Assembly (NCBI GenBank): GCA_030549175.1
Contig: JAUKUA010000005.1
Location: forward strand, 4,154,001 to 4,218,000
Length of the DNA: 64,000 nucleotides
Reading direction: 5' to 3'
DNA from: Lasiosphaeris hirsuta
Lineage: Eukaryota > Ascomycota > Sordariomycetes > Sordariales > Lasiosphaeriaceae
The position numbers and the translations under genes were made by a program. The stretch's first letter is position 1; every line of letters begins with the position of its first letter. The notes below the pieces were generated by a model that searched no databases, had not been told where the DNA came from, and saw nothing but the letters and a program-made list of their open reading frames with translations. Of this stretch, positions 33,688-45,800 are shown one piece after another.

Positions 33688-34487
33688 GAGAGAAAGTGAG
33701 AGAGTGAGAGAAAGTGAGAGAGAGTGAGAGAAAGTGAGAGAGAGTGAGAGAGGATTACCGTCGGGGTTCACGACGGGGAAGAAGATAAAGTCGTATTTGG
33801 CTAGGAAGGCCTTGGTCTCGGCCGTGTCGGCAGTCAGGAGCGTGTAGGCAAAGTACTCGACCACCATGGTGGAAATCCACTCGCGCGCGTGCACGGTGCC
33901 GTGGAAGATGATGGCGGGCTTGCCCTTGGCCCGGTCGGCGCCCCAGAAGTGGAGGCCCGTGATAGGCTTCCCGTTGAGCGAGTTGCCGGCCGTGACGACG
34001 GCCGACTGGTTGGGGTACTGGGCCTGGAGATCGCCCAGGAACGTGAGGTGGTCGTTGTACGCATGGTACGAGTTGAACCACGTCGCGTTGGCGGACCCGG
34101 CTGCATCCACTGTTAGCAGAATAGCCAAGACCCCGAGGCAGACATCGCCGTACCGGCATAGGTGCTAAAGGTCGACTCGGCGGCAATCGACGCGCCCAGG
34201 TCCTCGTGCATGGTGGTGGCCTCCATGCCGGCGATCTCGGCCGCAAAGGCATCGAGCTGCGACGGGGGCACGACAATGTCGGACTTGGCGCCGGCTCGGG
34301 GCGCGCCCTTCCACGTGCTCAGGCCGAGCTTGCTCACGATGCTGTTGACCTTGGCGGCGTCCGGGCCGACGGCGACGCGGAACACCTTGTATCCGTCGTA
34401 CGACTTGCGCTGCGTCGACTGCGACTGCACGGCGGCGGCCGACGAGAGCGCCAGGAGGCCCGACAGGGCGAAGATGGAGGATTTCAT
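32863..34487 (-). CDS. Secreted zinc metallocarboxypeptidase, M14A family, 422 aa
   Basis: Four exons: 34487-34154, 34100-33759, 33554-33273 and 33173-32863, summing to 423 codons. Residues 1-19 are a signal peptide (MKSSIFALSGLLALSSAAA). A propeptide of the carboxypeptidase A type follows (YDGYKVFRVAVG...). The mature enzyme starts near residue 112 and holds the zinc ligands H-x-x-E in HGTVHAREW (about 178) and the His of DWHAYSQ (about 311), substrate-binding NINRNWP-like HDINRNWPF, and catalytic Glu in FTAELRDTGNYGF (about 389). It removes C-terminal residues from peptides outside the cell. The second intron contains a long CT microsatellite and is exactly 204 nt without stops. The start upstream at 34571 would add only poly-Pro, so 34487 is chosen. 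Confidence 0.92.
33594..33752 (+). repeat. (GA)n/(CT)n microsatellite inside a carboxypeptidase intron
   Basis: About 160 bp of nearly pure GA on the plus strand, with occasional GAAAGTGA interruptions at its right end. On the coding strand it is a polypyrimidine tract filling the intron 33555-33758. Confidence 0.95.
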
Positions 34488-36117
34488 GGTCGGAGCGTCG
34501 TGCGTGTTCAGCTTCCGCAAGAGAGTGTAATCGACGAGGGGGAGGGGGGGGGGGGGGGGGGGGGGCATCACATGGCGCTCTTATACGACTGCGTGGATGG
34601 CGGTGTCTCCTCACTGGGCCGGTTTGGGAAGTCGAACGGCCGTAGTGGCATGTGCGACGGCGAGGTCGAGTGTCGGAGTCATTGGTCACTGGACGTCGGT
34701 TGCACGAGTGGGATGGGCGTGGGCGTGGACGGCGGCCGTGAGGTATGGGGGTATGTACGGCCAGCCAACTTCCGCATTGGGGAGGGCCGCGGCGCAAGTC
34801 TCCGTGCGGATCGTCGGGGGTGGATGCAACCTTCCCGGGACAAGCAATGCCACCTGATGATTCGAGCGCGCCATCTCTGATCTCGCATAAGCCCAAGGCA
34901 CACGGCCAATAAGTCGCGCTGATAAGCCACTGGCAGGGCCACCAAGACTCGGTTCCCAGGGGGAAGGCGGCACGGATAGTGACACAATTACCACGCTTCC
35001 GTGCCGCCCAACCCCAGGTGCCGAACCGGGGTCGACCGCCGCCTGCCAAGCCCAGATTGCGACGAACTCACCTTCTACGAATGGCCTGCTAGACACACCT
35101 TCAGATCGTGGGGGACCGGCATTTGACACTTGGCGCCCTCTGCCACTCCAAAACCAAGCAGCGATCAGAGAATCAATAATTACTAACGCCCCTGGGGAAT
35201 GTCTTGGGCCACTACATCGAGTGTTTCTAGTGGCGTTGCTCTGTCGCCGGGCGGCAGTGGGCTTGCCAAACAACAGCCTAAAATGAACAACTCCCTCCGA
35301 GTCACAGTCCATTGCATCAACGCTTGGTGCAACCCCAAGTTGGTGTTGCACATATATCCCCCACGTCGCGCTTCAATTTCAACCGATTGCAGCTAGTGAT
35401 GAAAAAGTACTAATGTGCCGCGGCAGTCATTCAAAATGATGCGAGACATTCTGCTGCAAAAGAAGAGTCATGACTGCGAAACAAAACCACACAAGGTATT
35501 TTCTCGTCGAGCAATGTACTACTCGTATGTTCAAGCGAGATTGGATTGCCGCTATCGAAACCCCATTCCCAATAATGCAACATACGATTGACGCCGCCCG
35601 ACCAAGCACTGAGAAAACTACCGTCAAAATGAACATCCCATTGTGCTCACCATCGAGTTCCTCCAAAGCAGGATTGCTGAGCCTCCGCTTAGCAACCAGC
35701 ACCGCCATGCACAACCCAGAGAAATCTGAGTATTCGGTGCAAACTTGAGCTTTTCTAGGCAGCGAGTTCCATGGTAATCAAGTACTTAACAGTCCGTGCC
35801 TCTTGACAGGATTCTTGTGGCACCCTGGTTTCCGGGAACCACGTGGAAGCTCCGCTGGGGACCATATGGTGTGCCCACTCAACTCCGCGGCACCTTCCTC
35901 TTCTACGGAAAACCAAGATTAACAACGATGTCGGTTTCGCCGTTGTAGAAAACGAGACGGCACTGCTCGGCCCCACACGGCGCAAGAATACCTTCAGCCG
36001 CGGGACCCAAATCCCGCTCCGAGTGCGCCGGGGTTGGCGCCGGGAGGATTGTTGTTGTCTCTTGACATCCAGCCATTGGCTGCGAAGCAGGAAAGTTAGG
36101 TACGGAGTGACCACTTA
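34488..36117. other. Intergenic with a G22 run
   Basis: A homopolymer of 22 G at 34544-34565 lies in the 5' leader of the carboxypeptidase. The remaining ORFs overlap on both strands without family features. Near 35760-35960 (-) short protein-like pieces interrupted by stops may be old coding debris. Confidence 0.4.
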
Positions 36118-36253
36118 GCACTGCAATTTTTAGCCCCGTCAGAGGGGGTCCAAGTTCGCCCGTGACGCAAATAATCTAATACTGTAATTTTAGTCTCAAC
36201 GAGACCCAGCTGCTAACGCAACATCCCTTCCGGCGGGGCTAAAATTGCGGTGC
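36118..36253. mobile_element. MITE-like element with terminal inverted repeats
   Basis: The left end (36118-36140, from GCACTGCAATTT) and the right end (36232-36254) are inverted copies of about 22 bp with two mismatches and one indel, enclosing about 90 bp with no coding capacity. An internal ctgtaattttag at 36182-36193 repeats the core of the terminal repeat. A target duplication is not clear. The layout is that of a miniature inverted-repeat element. Confidence 0.55.
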
Positions 36254-36602
36254 CGACGTATGCCAAGGTGACTACTTGTCAACGTTGATTCCAAGGCCAA
36301 TCGAGGAGGTGGATGTATGATTCAACCTGGTTTTATAATTTATTCACGCCAACTTGAACTTCAGCTGCTTCGCACCAATTCCCGTGCGACTCCATTTGAA
36401 CCTTAACTTGTAAACAGCACAAATACATCACCAATATCGCCCCATGTCTTACCATCGCCCCAGTAAACCACGCCGAGGTTTTCAAAACGATGCCGTCGAC
36501 CCGTAAACGCCCAATCCATATATGCACGCATATCCTTCACCTCTTGTGACTCCTTACCAAAGAAGAGTACCAACACATGCAGGCTTCATCAATATAAATT
36601 TC
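36254..36602. other. 3' flank of the Zn2Cys6 gene
   Basis: AT-rich with no supported gene. Confidence 0.4.
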
Positions 36603-39533
36603 TCACGGGAAATAAAACTGCTGCTGCGGCTGGCCCGGCGGCGGATGTGGCAAGAAGTCAAAGTTCATGTCGACCCCGGTATTGAACGGATCCGGTGATT
36701 CTATCCCTGTCGTTCATTAGCATCCCCCAAACCAGGTCAAAAGCATGGTGGACAAACCCCAAAAGATGGAATCGTACAAGTCCATCGGGGACATGAAGGT
36801 GGCTGGGTCATACGCCGACATTTCGGGCATGACACCTTGTTGCAAAGGTTGGCCGAATGGCATGCTGTGCCCCTTGTTAGTATTGACGAAAGGGGTTGGA
36901 AAAATGAGGCGCTCGTGCCCTGAGAAGTCCGGCATGCCCGCGGCAACGCTCTGCTGCTGCTGCAATTCTGCCATGGCTAGCGCCGCATTTTGATGAGGAT
37001 CAAGTCCTGCTTGAGAGCCCCTGGTCTGCCCGTCATGGTTGACTGACGTGCCGTTGGTAAGAGCAGCCGCCAAGGGGTCAAATCGTAGCGGCGTGCGCGT
37101 CCCTGAGGCGGGACCCGATATGCTCCCCTCCCGCTTAATCGCCGGCCCAATGACGCTCCCATGGTCATATATGTTTTTGAGCGCCGTTAGCGCCCTCGAG
37201 AGTGGCCCAGAAAGCTCAATATCATGGTCTGACTTTTGAATGTGGGGCTGGGGCGATGTCTGCTCCTTGGCGGCCGTTGCTGACAGAGCCGATATCAAAT
37301 CCCCTTGCAGCTGGCGAACTTCGGGGTCGGCCTTGGTCTCTCCAATGATTCCTAGCAGCACCGCAGACGACAGCCCATGGTAGGTAAAGGCCCACGATCG
37401 CGTTGGAATGACAGAAAGCTGGTGCATCGCGAGGAACATGCGGACCGTCTCAGTCAGATTTTGCTTGCACCTGTCGGCCAACAGCTTTTTCTGTGCTGAT
37501 TCCAGCCGGGTCCCTTCCCCGCGCAGCAGGGCTGGGCGGCAGCACACAGATATGATGAATGAGGTGTGAAGTCGAATTGCAAAATGCTGTAGCCGATCTA
37601 GCGCGGACTTGCAGGCGTCTTTGCTGCGCAATTGACTCAGAAGTTTGTTCCGAATATTTTCGACGGCTTCACAGTTTTCTAATATTTGGGGGTACGTGGC
37701 AGCGGCAATGGCATCGGGATTAAGCCGCTCAGAAATGATTTGGTTAAGATGATACATAGCTTCAATGTAAGCCCATCCTTCGGTTTCGGCTGTTGGGGAG
37801 AGTGGTATTGGGCAACACGGAATGTTGGTCATGGGCGAGCTTTTGAATTGTCAGCTCATCTATTTCCCTCCGAGACGAGGCTAGGACATACCGATCAAAT
37901 GATAAGGACGTAAGCGTGTCATGCCAGACGCAAGTCCACCTGTTAGGAGTTAGCGAGTTCAAAGCTAGGTCCAATCGATCAGGCACGCACCATAACTTCC
38001 TCCTCGCCATCTCCTTTTTCTTCATCTCAAGGCTTGAGCGGCCATCGAGAGTTTGGGTTCGGTGGAGGCCGAGCGACTGAGCTAGGCGGCAGGTCAGTCC
38101 AAGCAGAGCCCACGAGGCCTCGGCTTTCATGTCGTTGAGCAGCACAAAGCCCGTCATGAGGAGGGCTTGTACTGAGTCGAGGTTGGGTCTGAGTGGTTGT
38201 TAGACACTAGTAAGTCACTCCCCCTGAGCACGCCTGGACATACCTGAGGAGGAAGTTGCCCAGCCTCAAAAAGTGGAAGGATATTTGTATATATTTTTGG
38301 GAATCTTTCGTTCGCACGTGATAGGGAGAGTCATGGTACTGAGAGCCAACAGCAAGCACGGCAAAGAGGATGGCGAGCCATGACGCCGAGACAGGTCTGT
38401 TAGACTTTGTGGAGGCCCTGGCGTTCTTTGCGCGGTCCTCGAGATAGATCATTAACCTCGACTCGAGGTCGTCTATGTCGATGACAAAGCCCCAGAACGG
38501 TTGTGGGATTTCCTTGTATGTCCTGAAAAGTCTAGACGCGGGTAAGCAAGCGCGACAGGCGCGACAAGCGCTTGTGGATAGCTACACATACTTCATGACC
38601 TCCCGATCGGAGGGCAGCTCGGCGGATATGTCATGGGTGAGCTTGTTCAGGTGGCGCGAGGACATCAAGGGGAATGGAGCCGAGTTGTCCAAGCCGAGGA
38701 GGGAGCGCATATCTTGACGGATGACGCTGGCTTCCTTGGGCTCATCGTTGCCCGTCTGGTCTCTCAGGAGGGCGGGTATGCTGTTCTGGCCGACGTACCT
38801 CGTGATCTCGGCGGCTTCGGGCTCTGAGGAGAGGTCAATGGGCTGGCGGCGAGGATTTGCAAGGGAGTCACGCACCATACGCACTGATCGACTCGCGGGC
38901 CTCGTTGCTCAGGCTGCGGGTTTCCTGGTCGTCCCTGTCGGGAGAGTGTGGTCTCTTTTTACCCTGCGAGTTCGAGTTCTCGGAGAATGAGCCGGTCTTG
39001 CCCGTGGCGGAACGGTTGGGCTTGTAGGAGCAGAGCTGGGGGTGCTCTCGCTTGACGCAGTTCTCACAGGGGCTCTTATTGTCACATTTTACTTTGCGCT
39101 GGCGACAGGGCCAGCACGCGGTACCTGCGGGGAGGTGAGCGAGATGAACTTGAGCAGGTGCCATCGGAGCGACGAGCCATCGATTGGAACAAAGAAAGGC
39201 CTGGGGGAAGAATCCAAAGATGCGTCAAAGATGCCGAGGGATCGCCACGAGGCGCGCGCTATGCTGGGCTGGAGGAAGAAACATGACTGCTCTCCCAGTG
39301 CACCACCACACCACTGCACCTGGCTGTGGGAGGGAGCGGAGCGGGGTAGCAAGAGGGGACCAGAGACAAACAACAGACAGACAGACAGAGAGCAAACAGG
39401 GTAGCAAAGCGGAAGGCGACTATAAGGAGACGACCCACTTACCGTATCGCACCTTGCGATGGGAATGGATGATGCGGCTGGCCTCCTCGGGGGTGAGGTC
39501 CTCGAGGTTGGGGCTGTCGTGGGCGTCCGACAT
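36603..39533 (-). CDS. Zn2Cys6 fungal-specific transcription factor, 763 aa
   Basis: Eight exons: 39533-39443, 39124-38876, 38823-38592, 38531-38244, 38188-37991, 37939-37892, 37839-36758 and 36706-36603. They sum to 764 codons. The binuclear zinc cluster ACWPCRQRKVKCDNKSPC..C (CX2CX6CX5CX2CX8C) lies at about residues 33-61 and is split from the start by a 318-nt intron. A basic linker follows, then the fungal_trans middle homology region (YKEIPQPFWGFVIDIDDLES; WALLGLTCRLAQSLGLHR). The last intron removes the apparent stop at 36717 and adds a Pro/Gln-rich end (MNFDFLPHPPPGQPQQQF). It is a nuclear DNA-binding regulator; the target genes cannot be read from sequence. No metabolic gene cluster adjoins it. 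Confidence 0.9.
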
Positions 39534-42500
39534 GGCGATGCACAGCCAGAAAGCAAGAAACCCGCGACCAGCGGCCAGCGACCAGGCGACGGGCTGATTG
39601 AGCGACGAGGTCCGGGGCGCAAAAGTGGAGCCGCAAGGGCTGCAACAGGAACAGGAAGGGCAAGGGTGTCTCTTGGATGCGGCTATCGACTCCAAAGCAG
39701 GGCAGCAGAGCAGGGCAGAACAGGGCAGCAGAGGTTGGCGCTGATGTTGAATACCGATGCAAATCCGAAGACAATGTCCCCTCAATTGAAGAAGCCGAGC
39801 GACCTGGGCTCGTCGAATTTTAAGGTGGGGGAATTCGGAGACGACGGGGATGCGTGGCGTGGGACCACTGGGCGGACCTGGGCGCTGACTGAGCTTGATA
39901 CCCCCCACTTTTTCACCTGCCCACCAGCCCCGCCCACCTCGCACCGCAACGGCAGTCTCCGCTAGTCACGTCTTCTTTCCTCTGCAAGTGTTTTTGCCAG
40001 AAAATCTGGATCTGTTACTGATTGTCCTACCCCGTTCTTGATTTTCCTTGCTCCGTCTTTTGTCATTGCGTCAGAGTTTAGTAATGCTTGGAGATACCCT
40101 GGGAATTATGACGGAGATGCTCAAAATAGCCTATGGATGAGAGTAAAAAAGGACCAATACGGAGTAGCTACGCGACTCGACAAAGCTGCGAATGCTTCTT
40201 CATTCCCAACTCGCCGTTCATTTTGAAGATCCATTGATCACAGCTGAGCTAGGTGGCACGTGCGACATCCGAACGTGACGAGCCACAGGATCTCGGCAGC
40301 TTCCGCTCCCAGCCACAGCGCACAGCCAGGGATCCAGCGTCTGCGAGCCCCAACCGGCCGCGGTGTGCGGCGCTGGACCCTGCGGGAAAAGACAGCCCTA
40401 CCTTAACCCGTCTCGTGCAAACACAAATTCAGGCATAAACTAAGGTTCAGCCATGGACTCTGCAGCACACCAAAACGGCGCCATTACTTAGTATCAATTA
40501 CATCTATCTAGTCAGAACTGAGACTTGCTGGTTGCACGAGATACAGAGAAACTAAACAAAGAGTACATTATATAAATGACTGACATCGAATAAGAAAGCA
40601 AACATGAGCACGGATCAACTGGTTCCCCGCTGCCGATGGGCGAGGGTGGGCACCAATCCCAAAATGGCGCAGCAACCCCCCTGAGGCATCTTTCAACGTT
40701 CAGGCATCCCTAACACGTCGGGCATTGCCAGATTCGCCAGGGTCAAGATCCCCGTCGCCAACCCCATCCGCCTGCCGTTGGAAGGTGCTTGGAGGAAAGG
40801 ATTGTGCTGCATAAGTATGTCTCTTTTGCATGTTCTCCGGGCTCTCTGCCCAATTGACCTCTCTTCCTCAAGTGCCTCGTGCATTGGCGCGGCAAGTGCG
40901 GAAAATGGTGCAAGGGTGAAATGGTGACAACCTCAAGAGTCGCCCACAGAGATTGCATCAATGAAAATTCTGAAAGTTGGCATATTGAGAATGAAGGTCC
41001 GGGAATTGAATTGTTGTTCGTTCGTCATCTTATCTGTTGTGGGGGACTTCAACTTGTCATCGGCATCAGACATTTCCACATGGATTGGGGCTTTCCAGAG
41101 CAAAGGATATCTTGGGTGAGCAATCCTTGTTTATTGACTCTTTGATTTGATTAGGACTTGGGTGATTGTGTTGGTGTTGAGTAGTTCTGAGGGCGGTGTT
41201 CACTCAAACCCTGGTGGGAACATCACGACCAAATTGAAAAACTCGGCGCACCTCTCCGGTTCCACGGTTCCGCAGCCCCACAATACATCGACTGGGATCC
41301 TGAGCAGCAATCCATTGGCTTGAATCTGGAGTTGCCACTGAAGCTAGATGGCACAAAACGTCTGGTTAAGACACCACGACATCACCCACCGGCTTACGAG
41401 AGTTGTCTCTAGAGTCAATTGGCGCGAAGCATCAGCTTAGGGCAGGCAGGTAACTTATCATTACCGGCTCTCAGTTTACTCGGTCCTTACTAATTGCTAC
41501 CTCGATGCAGATCCTATCACATATTTTCTGTCAATCTAGCTTTGGACGGCACCTCTTCATGTCAGACCGTCCAACTCCAGTGGTTAACCTGCTCTTGAAC
41601 TCATATAGAATCACTCATCACCATCTGGACTATCAGGCAGTTTACCTCTTAGCAACACCTGGCGGACCCGTGGCACCGCCTTTGTCTTCTTTTATTTTCT
41701 CCCTGACATTATTAGCTCAGGAAGGCAACTTCAGCACACAAATTTCCCAGAACCACGACGCCCTGACCTTCAAGAAAAATTGCCTTGGACCGCTGAACCA
41801 TCTCCTGGCCCCTCCCCCATCTAACTCTTTCCCACTCGACTTATTTCCCTTATCACCTCACGCGCAATTGACGTGTTTCTTTCACACCTCCCCCGACGTA
41901 TAAGTGGAACCAAAGCGTCACTCCCACCATCTTTCCAGTCCGAAACGACTCGATAAGTAGCCGCGTCGCGCGACGTTTCTTGCCGTCGTTTCTCGAAGGG
42001 AAGATAACGAGAGAAAATGAGGACAGTGTGAGGGAACTTGGTCATGATCGAGGGCCAAAACACGCCACACTCCTAGCCACCCCCCCCCCGCCGTGTCTGC
42101 TTGTGGCGCTTGCCTGCAAGTATTCTCTGCCTTATCCACCATCTTCACTTGGAACACCGGTGGCTCTCGCCTCGCTTTGCTCGCCTTCGTGAAGAGCATA
42201 GGGGAAAGCGCTTGGAGAGGCGTCGAAGCCTGCTGGGCCACCCCCTTGTACCGCATCTCCCTGTGGTACCCGCCTCAACCTTATCCATCGTTTTTTTATG
42301 GCCTTTGAACTAGGTTATAGGCTGCTCTTACTTTGGCTAGCTCGCTTTCAAGAACGCAGACGACTAGGAAAGCACCTGGACACATACGTGGACGAGAAAA
42401 CGCCCCACATCACGCCACCTCCTTTCACTTCATCTATTATTTGTGGCGCACCCCCTGAATTATTCACCATTCACGGCTTTCGTCCACGGCTTCCGTCCGA

Positions 42501-42821
42501 GTTGCGGTAGCTCCCGCATCGCTGGAATTCACGTCCCTTTCAGCCAAGGTATTCATTCACTCCCTCCTCATGTGCCAATCTACTCGACTTATACCACACG
42601 ACAATTCGACATTCTGCACAAAACACCTCGCCACACCTTGAACCCCAGAGAATCTTTACTGACTGCCTCTGTCTTTGCCTAGAACCTTGTGTCGATACCT
42701 TCAACAGACCGATTCAGCACACATTTTTATTACTTTGGGCACATTTGCTTCACTAAAATACCTGAGCTCTGCACATACTAATATCTGAATCGCGCGAGCA
42801 AAGAAATAGGAAACCGACAAA
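39534..42821. other. Long intergenic region, no supportable gene
   Basis: It contains several ORFs of 60-170 codons on both strands (for example 39459-39965 and 41505-41903, +). None has introns that extend it or a recognisable domain. The last about 800 bp are C/T-rich and probably hold the promoter and leader of qde-1. Confidence 0.45.
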
Positions 42822-45800
42822 ATGCTTCACAACGGATTTTCCCCAGGCGTTCAAGGCTTTGGCCCCTCCACACCGCAGAAAGACAATGGCGCCGTCACGA
42901 GTATCATCGATTCCCTAAACCGCCAGTACAATCTTGGTATCCAGATCCCGGATGGTATCCTGTCTCCGTCACAGAGCATGCACCTAGGAAGCCAGAATGG
43001 GGACTACAATCGCTGGCGCAAAATCAAGAGCGTCATGCAATTTTTGTATTACAAGGACAACCAGGGTCTTGAGGCCTCTCTCCAGAGCTTCTCCTATGAG
43101 GCCAAAGCTGACAGCGAGACGTGGATCCCGAGGCCCGTGTTGAACCTAGATGGGACGCCAAAGGCGCAGACACCTGGACAAAAGCTGAAGCTTCAAGAAA
43201 CGCTTCTTAAAGTTCTCGAATCCCGGAAAATGGACATCCAGAGAACGACGAGCGTGCAGTCGGACCGAACAGTCAGACGGCTGTTCACCGACAACATCGA
43301 CAGTCCGCAAGCTTCCAGCCAACCGTCCTTCAGCCAGCTGATTGCCGAGAAGCCTCAGTATAGACCGACTGTCCCAATACATGCTCGCGCAAAGGGACCC
43401 TCGCCAAAGCGACCCTCGTTCGGCGACGAAGAAGACGAGGAGTCGCCACATTTATCCAAGCGCCTCAAGAGCAAACAGCCTGGGCCCAAAGTGCCTTACG
43501 CGGGTCCAGTCAGGCCAAGTGCGAGGGCGCTCGACAGTGTTCCGAGCCGCCGACGACTGGGTGATGCTAGCAGTGACGGATCTAGGGGAAGTGGTGCTGC
43601 CAGCCCCCATTCGGCGCAATCTTCAAGCGGTTACGACTCCTTCCACAGCGCGGGAAGTAGCAGGGACAGCAGCATCAGCCGACCTTCGGCCACAGACAGC
43701 GCTGTCTTTAGTCGTAACGGCAGCAACCTTGCATTCACCCAAACTACGACTCAGACTACTGCCGAGCCACCGTCTCCTTCCGGGGCCAGGGGAAACACCA
43801 CGATGACATCGCAATCCCAATTTAGTAATGGCTTCAAACCCCTGCATGCCATCACAACAAATTTTCCGGCAGCCGACTCGCAGAGCAGTATTGATGAGAT
43901 CTCGCCATCTGAATTTGTTAGCAGCGTCAGCATGCGACTTGCAGCTCATCCAAACACGGCAGCCGGCAGAGCCATGACGGCAGAGCCCCCTGACTTCCTT
44001 GCCACGATAACGACGGAGGAAGAGGAGGCTCTGGCCGAAGTGGCCGATGAAATCCAGAATGCTAGGGCCCTCGAATTTCGCCCGATTGTTCAGGCTGGGC
44101 TCCCGCCTCTCCCGGCTCCTCCCCAGGCCAGCAATCAGATGGACAACGATTCATCCCCGGCCACCCCTCTCGGCAAACGCCCCGGCTCGAGCTCTTCTGG
44201 CGTTAGCACCGTCTACCAGAGCTTACCAGGCAGCGACACCTTCCCGACGCCTCGTCCCCAGGTCCCGGAAAGAGATGACGCCCCGACCTCGCTCCAGGAT
44301 CGGCTCAAGAACGTCTGGCGTGAGTTCCCCTCCCCTTGGTAACTGGACCTGACAGTGAGGGTTTGTGAACTGTTCTGACGTGAGAATTTGTGAACTGTTC
44401 TGACGTGAGAATTTGTGAACAGCGCGATGCCCTCGCTTTCTACGCGATGCCCCCCTCGCCATCATTTGGGAAGTCACACGAATTTCGATGCACTGCAACA
44501 TTGATCTTGACACCCTTTCGTTGAGGTATAACCCGGAATCTTGGCAGAAGGGCATCAGCGAAATCTGGAAGGACCTCCGCCAGCATCCGGCATTCCAGGG
44601 CAAAACCTTTCCCGAGAGGCCGTCAGCTGACGCCTTTGCCGCGGCATTAACCAACTTTGAGAAAGGAAACAACGCGGTCCTAATGTCGGTGAACTTGGAC
44701 TACAACCCCTCGGGAACCGGCCCGCTGTACTTGGTCGACATGAAGCCTCTCCGGTTCGATCAGTCATGCCGACTTCAAAGAAAGTTTGGTGGCGATAGGT
44801 TCTTTGAGATCCTGCTGCCTTCACCTACGGCCATAGGAACCCCAGAGGTCATCAAAACGCCTGGCGGCGCGGAGGCGGTTATACGATGGCTGACCGAAGT
44901 GCAACACGTCTTTTGCTTGCGTGGTTGGCGCCCATTCTTCACAAAGGATGCCGGGTACCGGAAGCCAATTCGGGACTATTCCCTAAAGGCCGACGCGGTG
45001 AAGCCCGTGTTCAAGGACAGGGTGCACTTCTTTGCCGAAACCGGCCCCGATCTCGCCCCCAAGAGCCAGATAGCGTCCATGAAGGCGCCCCACCACAAGC
45101 TCCGTCCCGAGCTCAAGGTCAGCGAGATGCTGGACTGGCTCCTGAATATCTCGGGCTCGCCCAAGAACCAGAGCCAGCCGTATCTGAAGTTCTTTTCGCG
45201 CATCCAGCTTGGCCTCAGCAAGACGTGCCCCGCTTTGGTGTTTGAGCCTTGCCAAATAATTCATCAGGAAGAGGACCTCCGCTCGCCAACCGGAATGGTT
45301 ATGAATGACGGCATTGGGCGCATGTCCCGCGGTGTCGCTCGCAAGATCCGCGATTCTCTGGGCCTTACCGACCTCCCCACGGCTGTGCAAGGCCGTATCG
45401 GCTCGGCCAAGGGCATGTGGATCATGTGTGTGCAGCACACGAGCGACGAAATCTGGATTGAGACGTATCCCTCCCAGCGCAAGTGGGAATGCACGGAGGA
45501 TGACCCTCTCCACCGGACGCTCGAGATCCGAAGTATGGCGTCCGAGCTAAAGTCGGCGGGCCTCAACCTGCAGCTGCTGCCCGTGCTCGAGGACCGGGCC
45601 AAAGATAAGGCCCAGATGCGGTCCGCCCTGGCCTCGCGCCTCACAAACGACCTCAAGAAGGAGTTCGACAAGCAAAAGAAGGCTTTCAAGAACCCCCTCT
45701 TGTTCCGACAGTGGGTCGCCGAGTCCAGCAACAACCGGACGAACCGCGTCAAGCATGGCCACGTGTCCAATCTGGGGGGCTCCCCGAAAGCAAGGAGGAA

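Noticed and set aside
34165..35049. 294-codon minus ORF around the carboxypeptidase start
   Set aside because: Different frame from the signal peptide and propeptide, Arg/Pro-rich, no splice support.
36717..37832. Ending the Zn2Cys6 gene at the stop near 36717
   Set aside because: A 50-nt intron with GTTTGT, GCTAAT and ACAG removes that stop and makes all exon lengths sum to whole codons.
45750..45800. An intron explaining the qde-1 frame change
   Set aside because: The only GT..AG pair that restores frame spans under 30 nt, too short for splicing, and would remove conserved residues.
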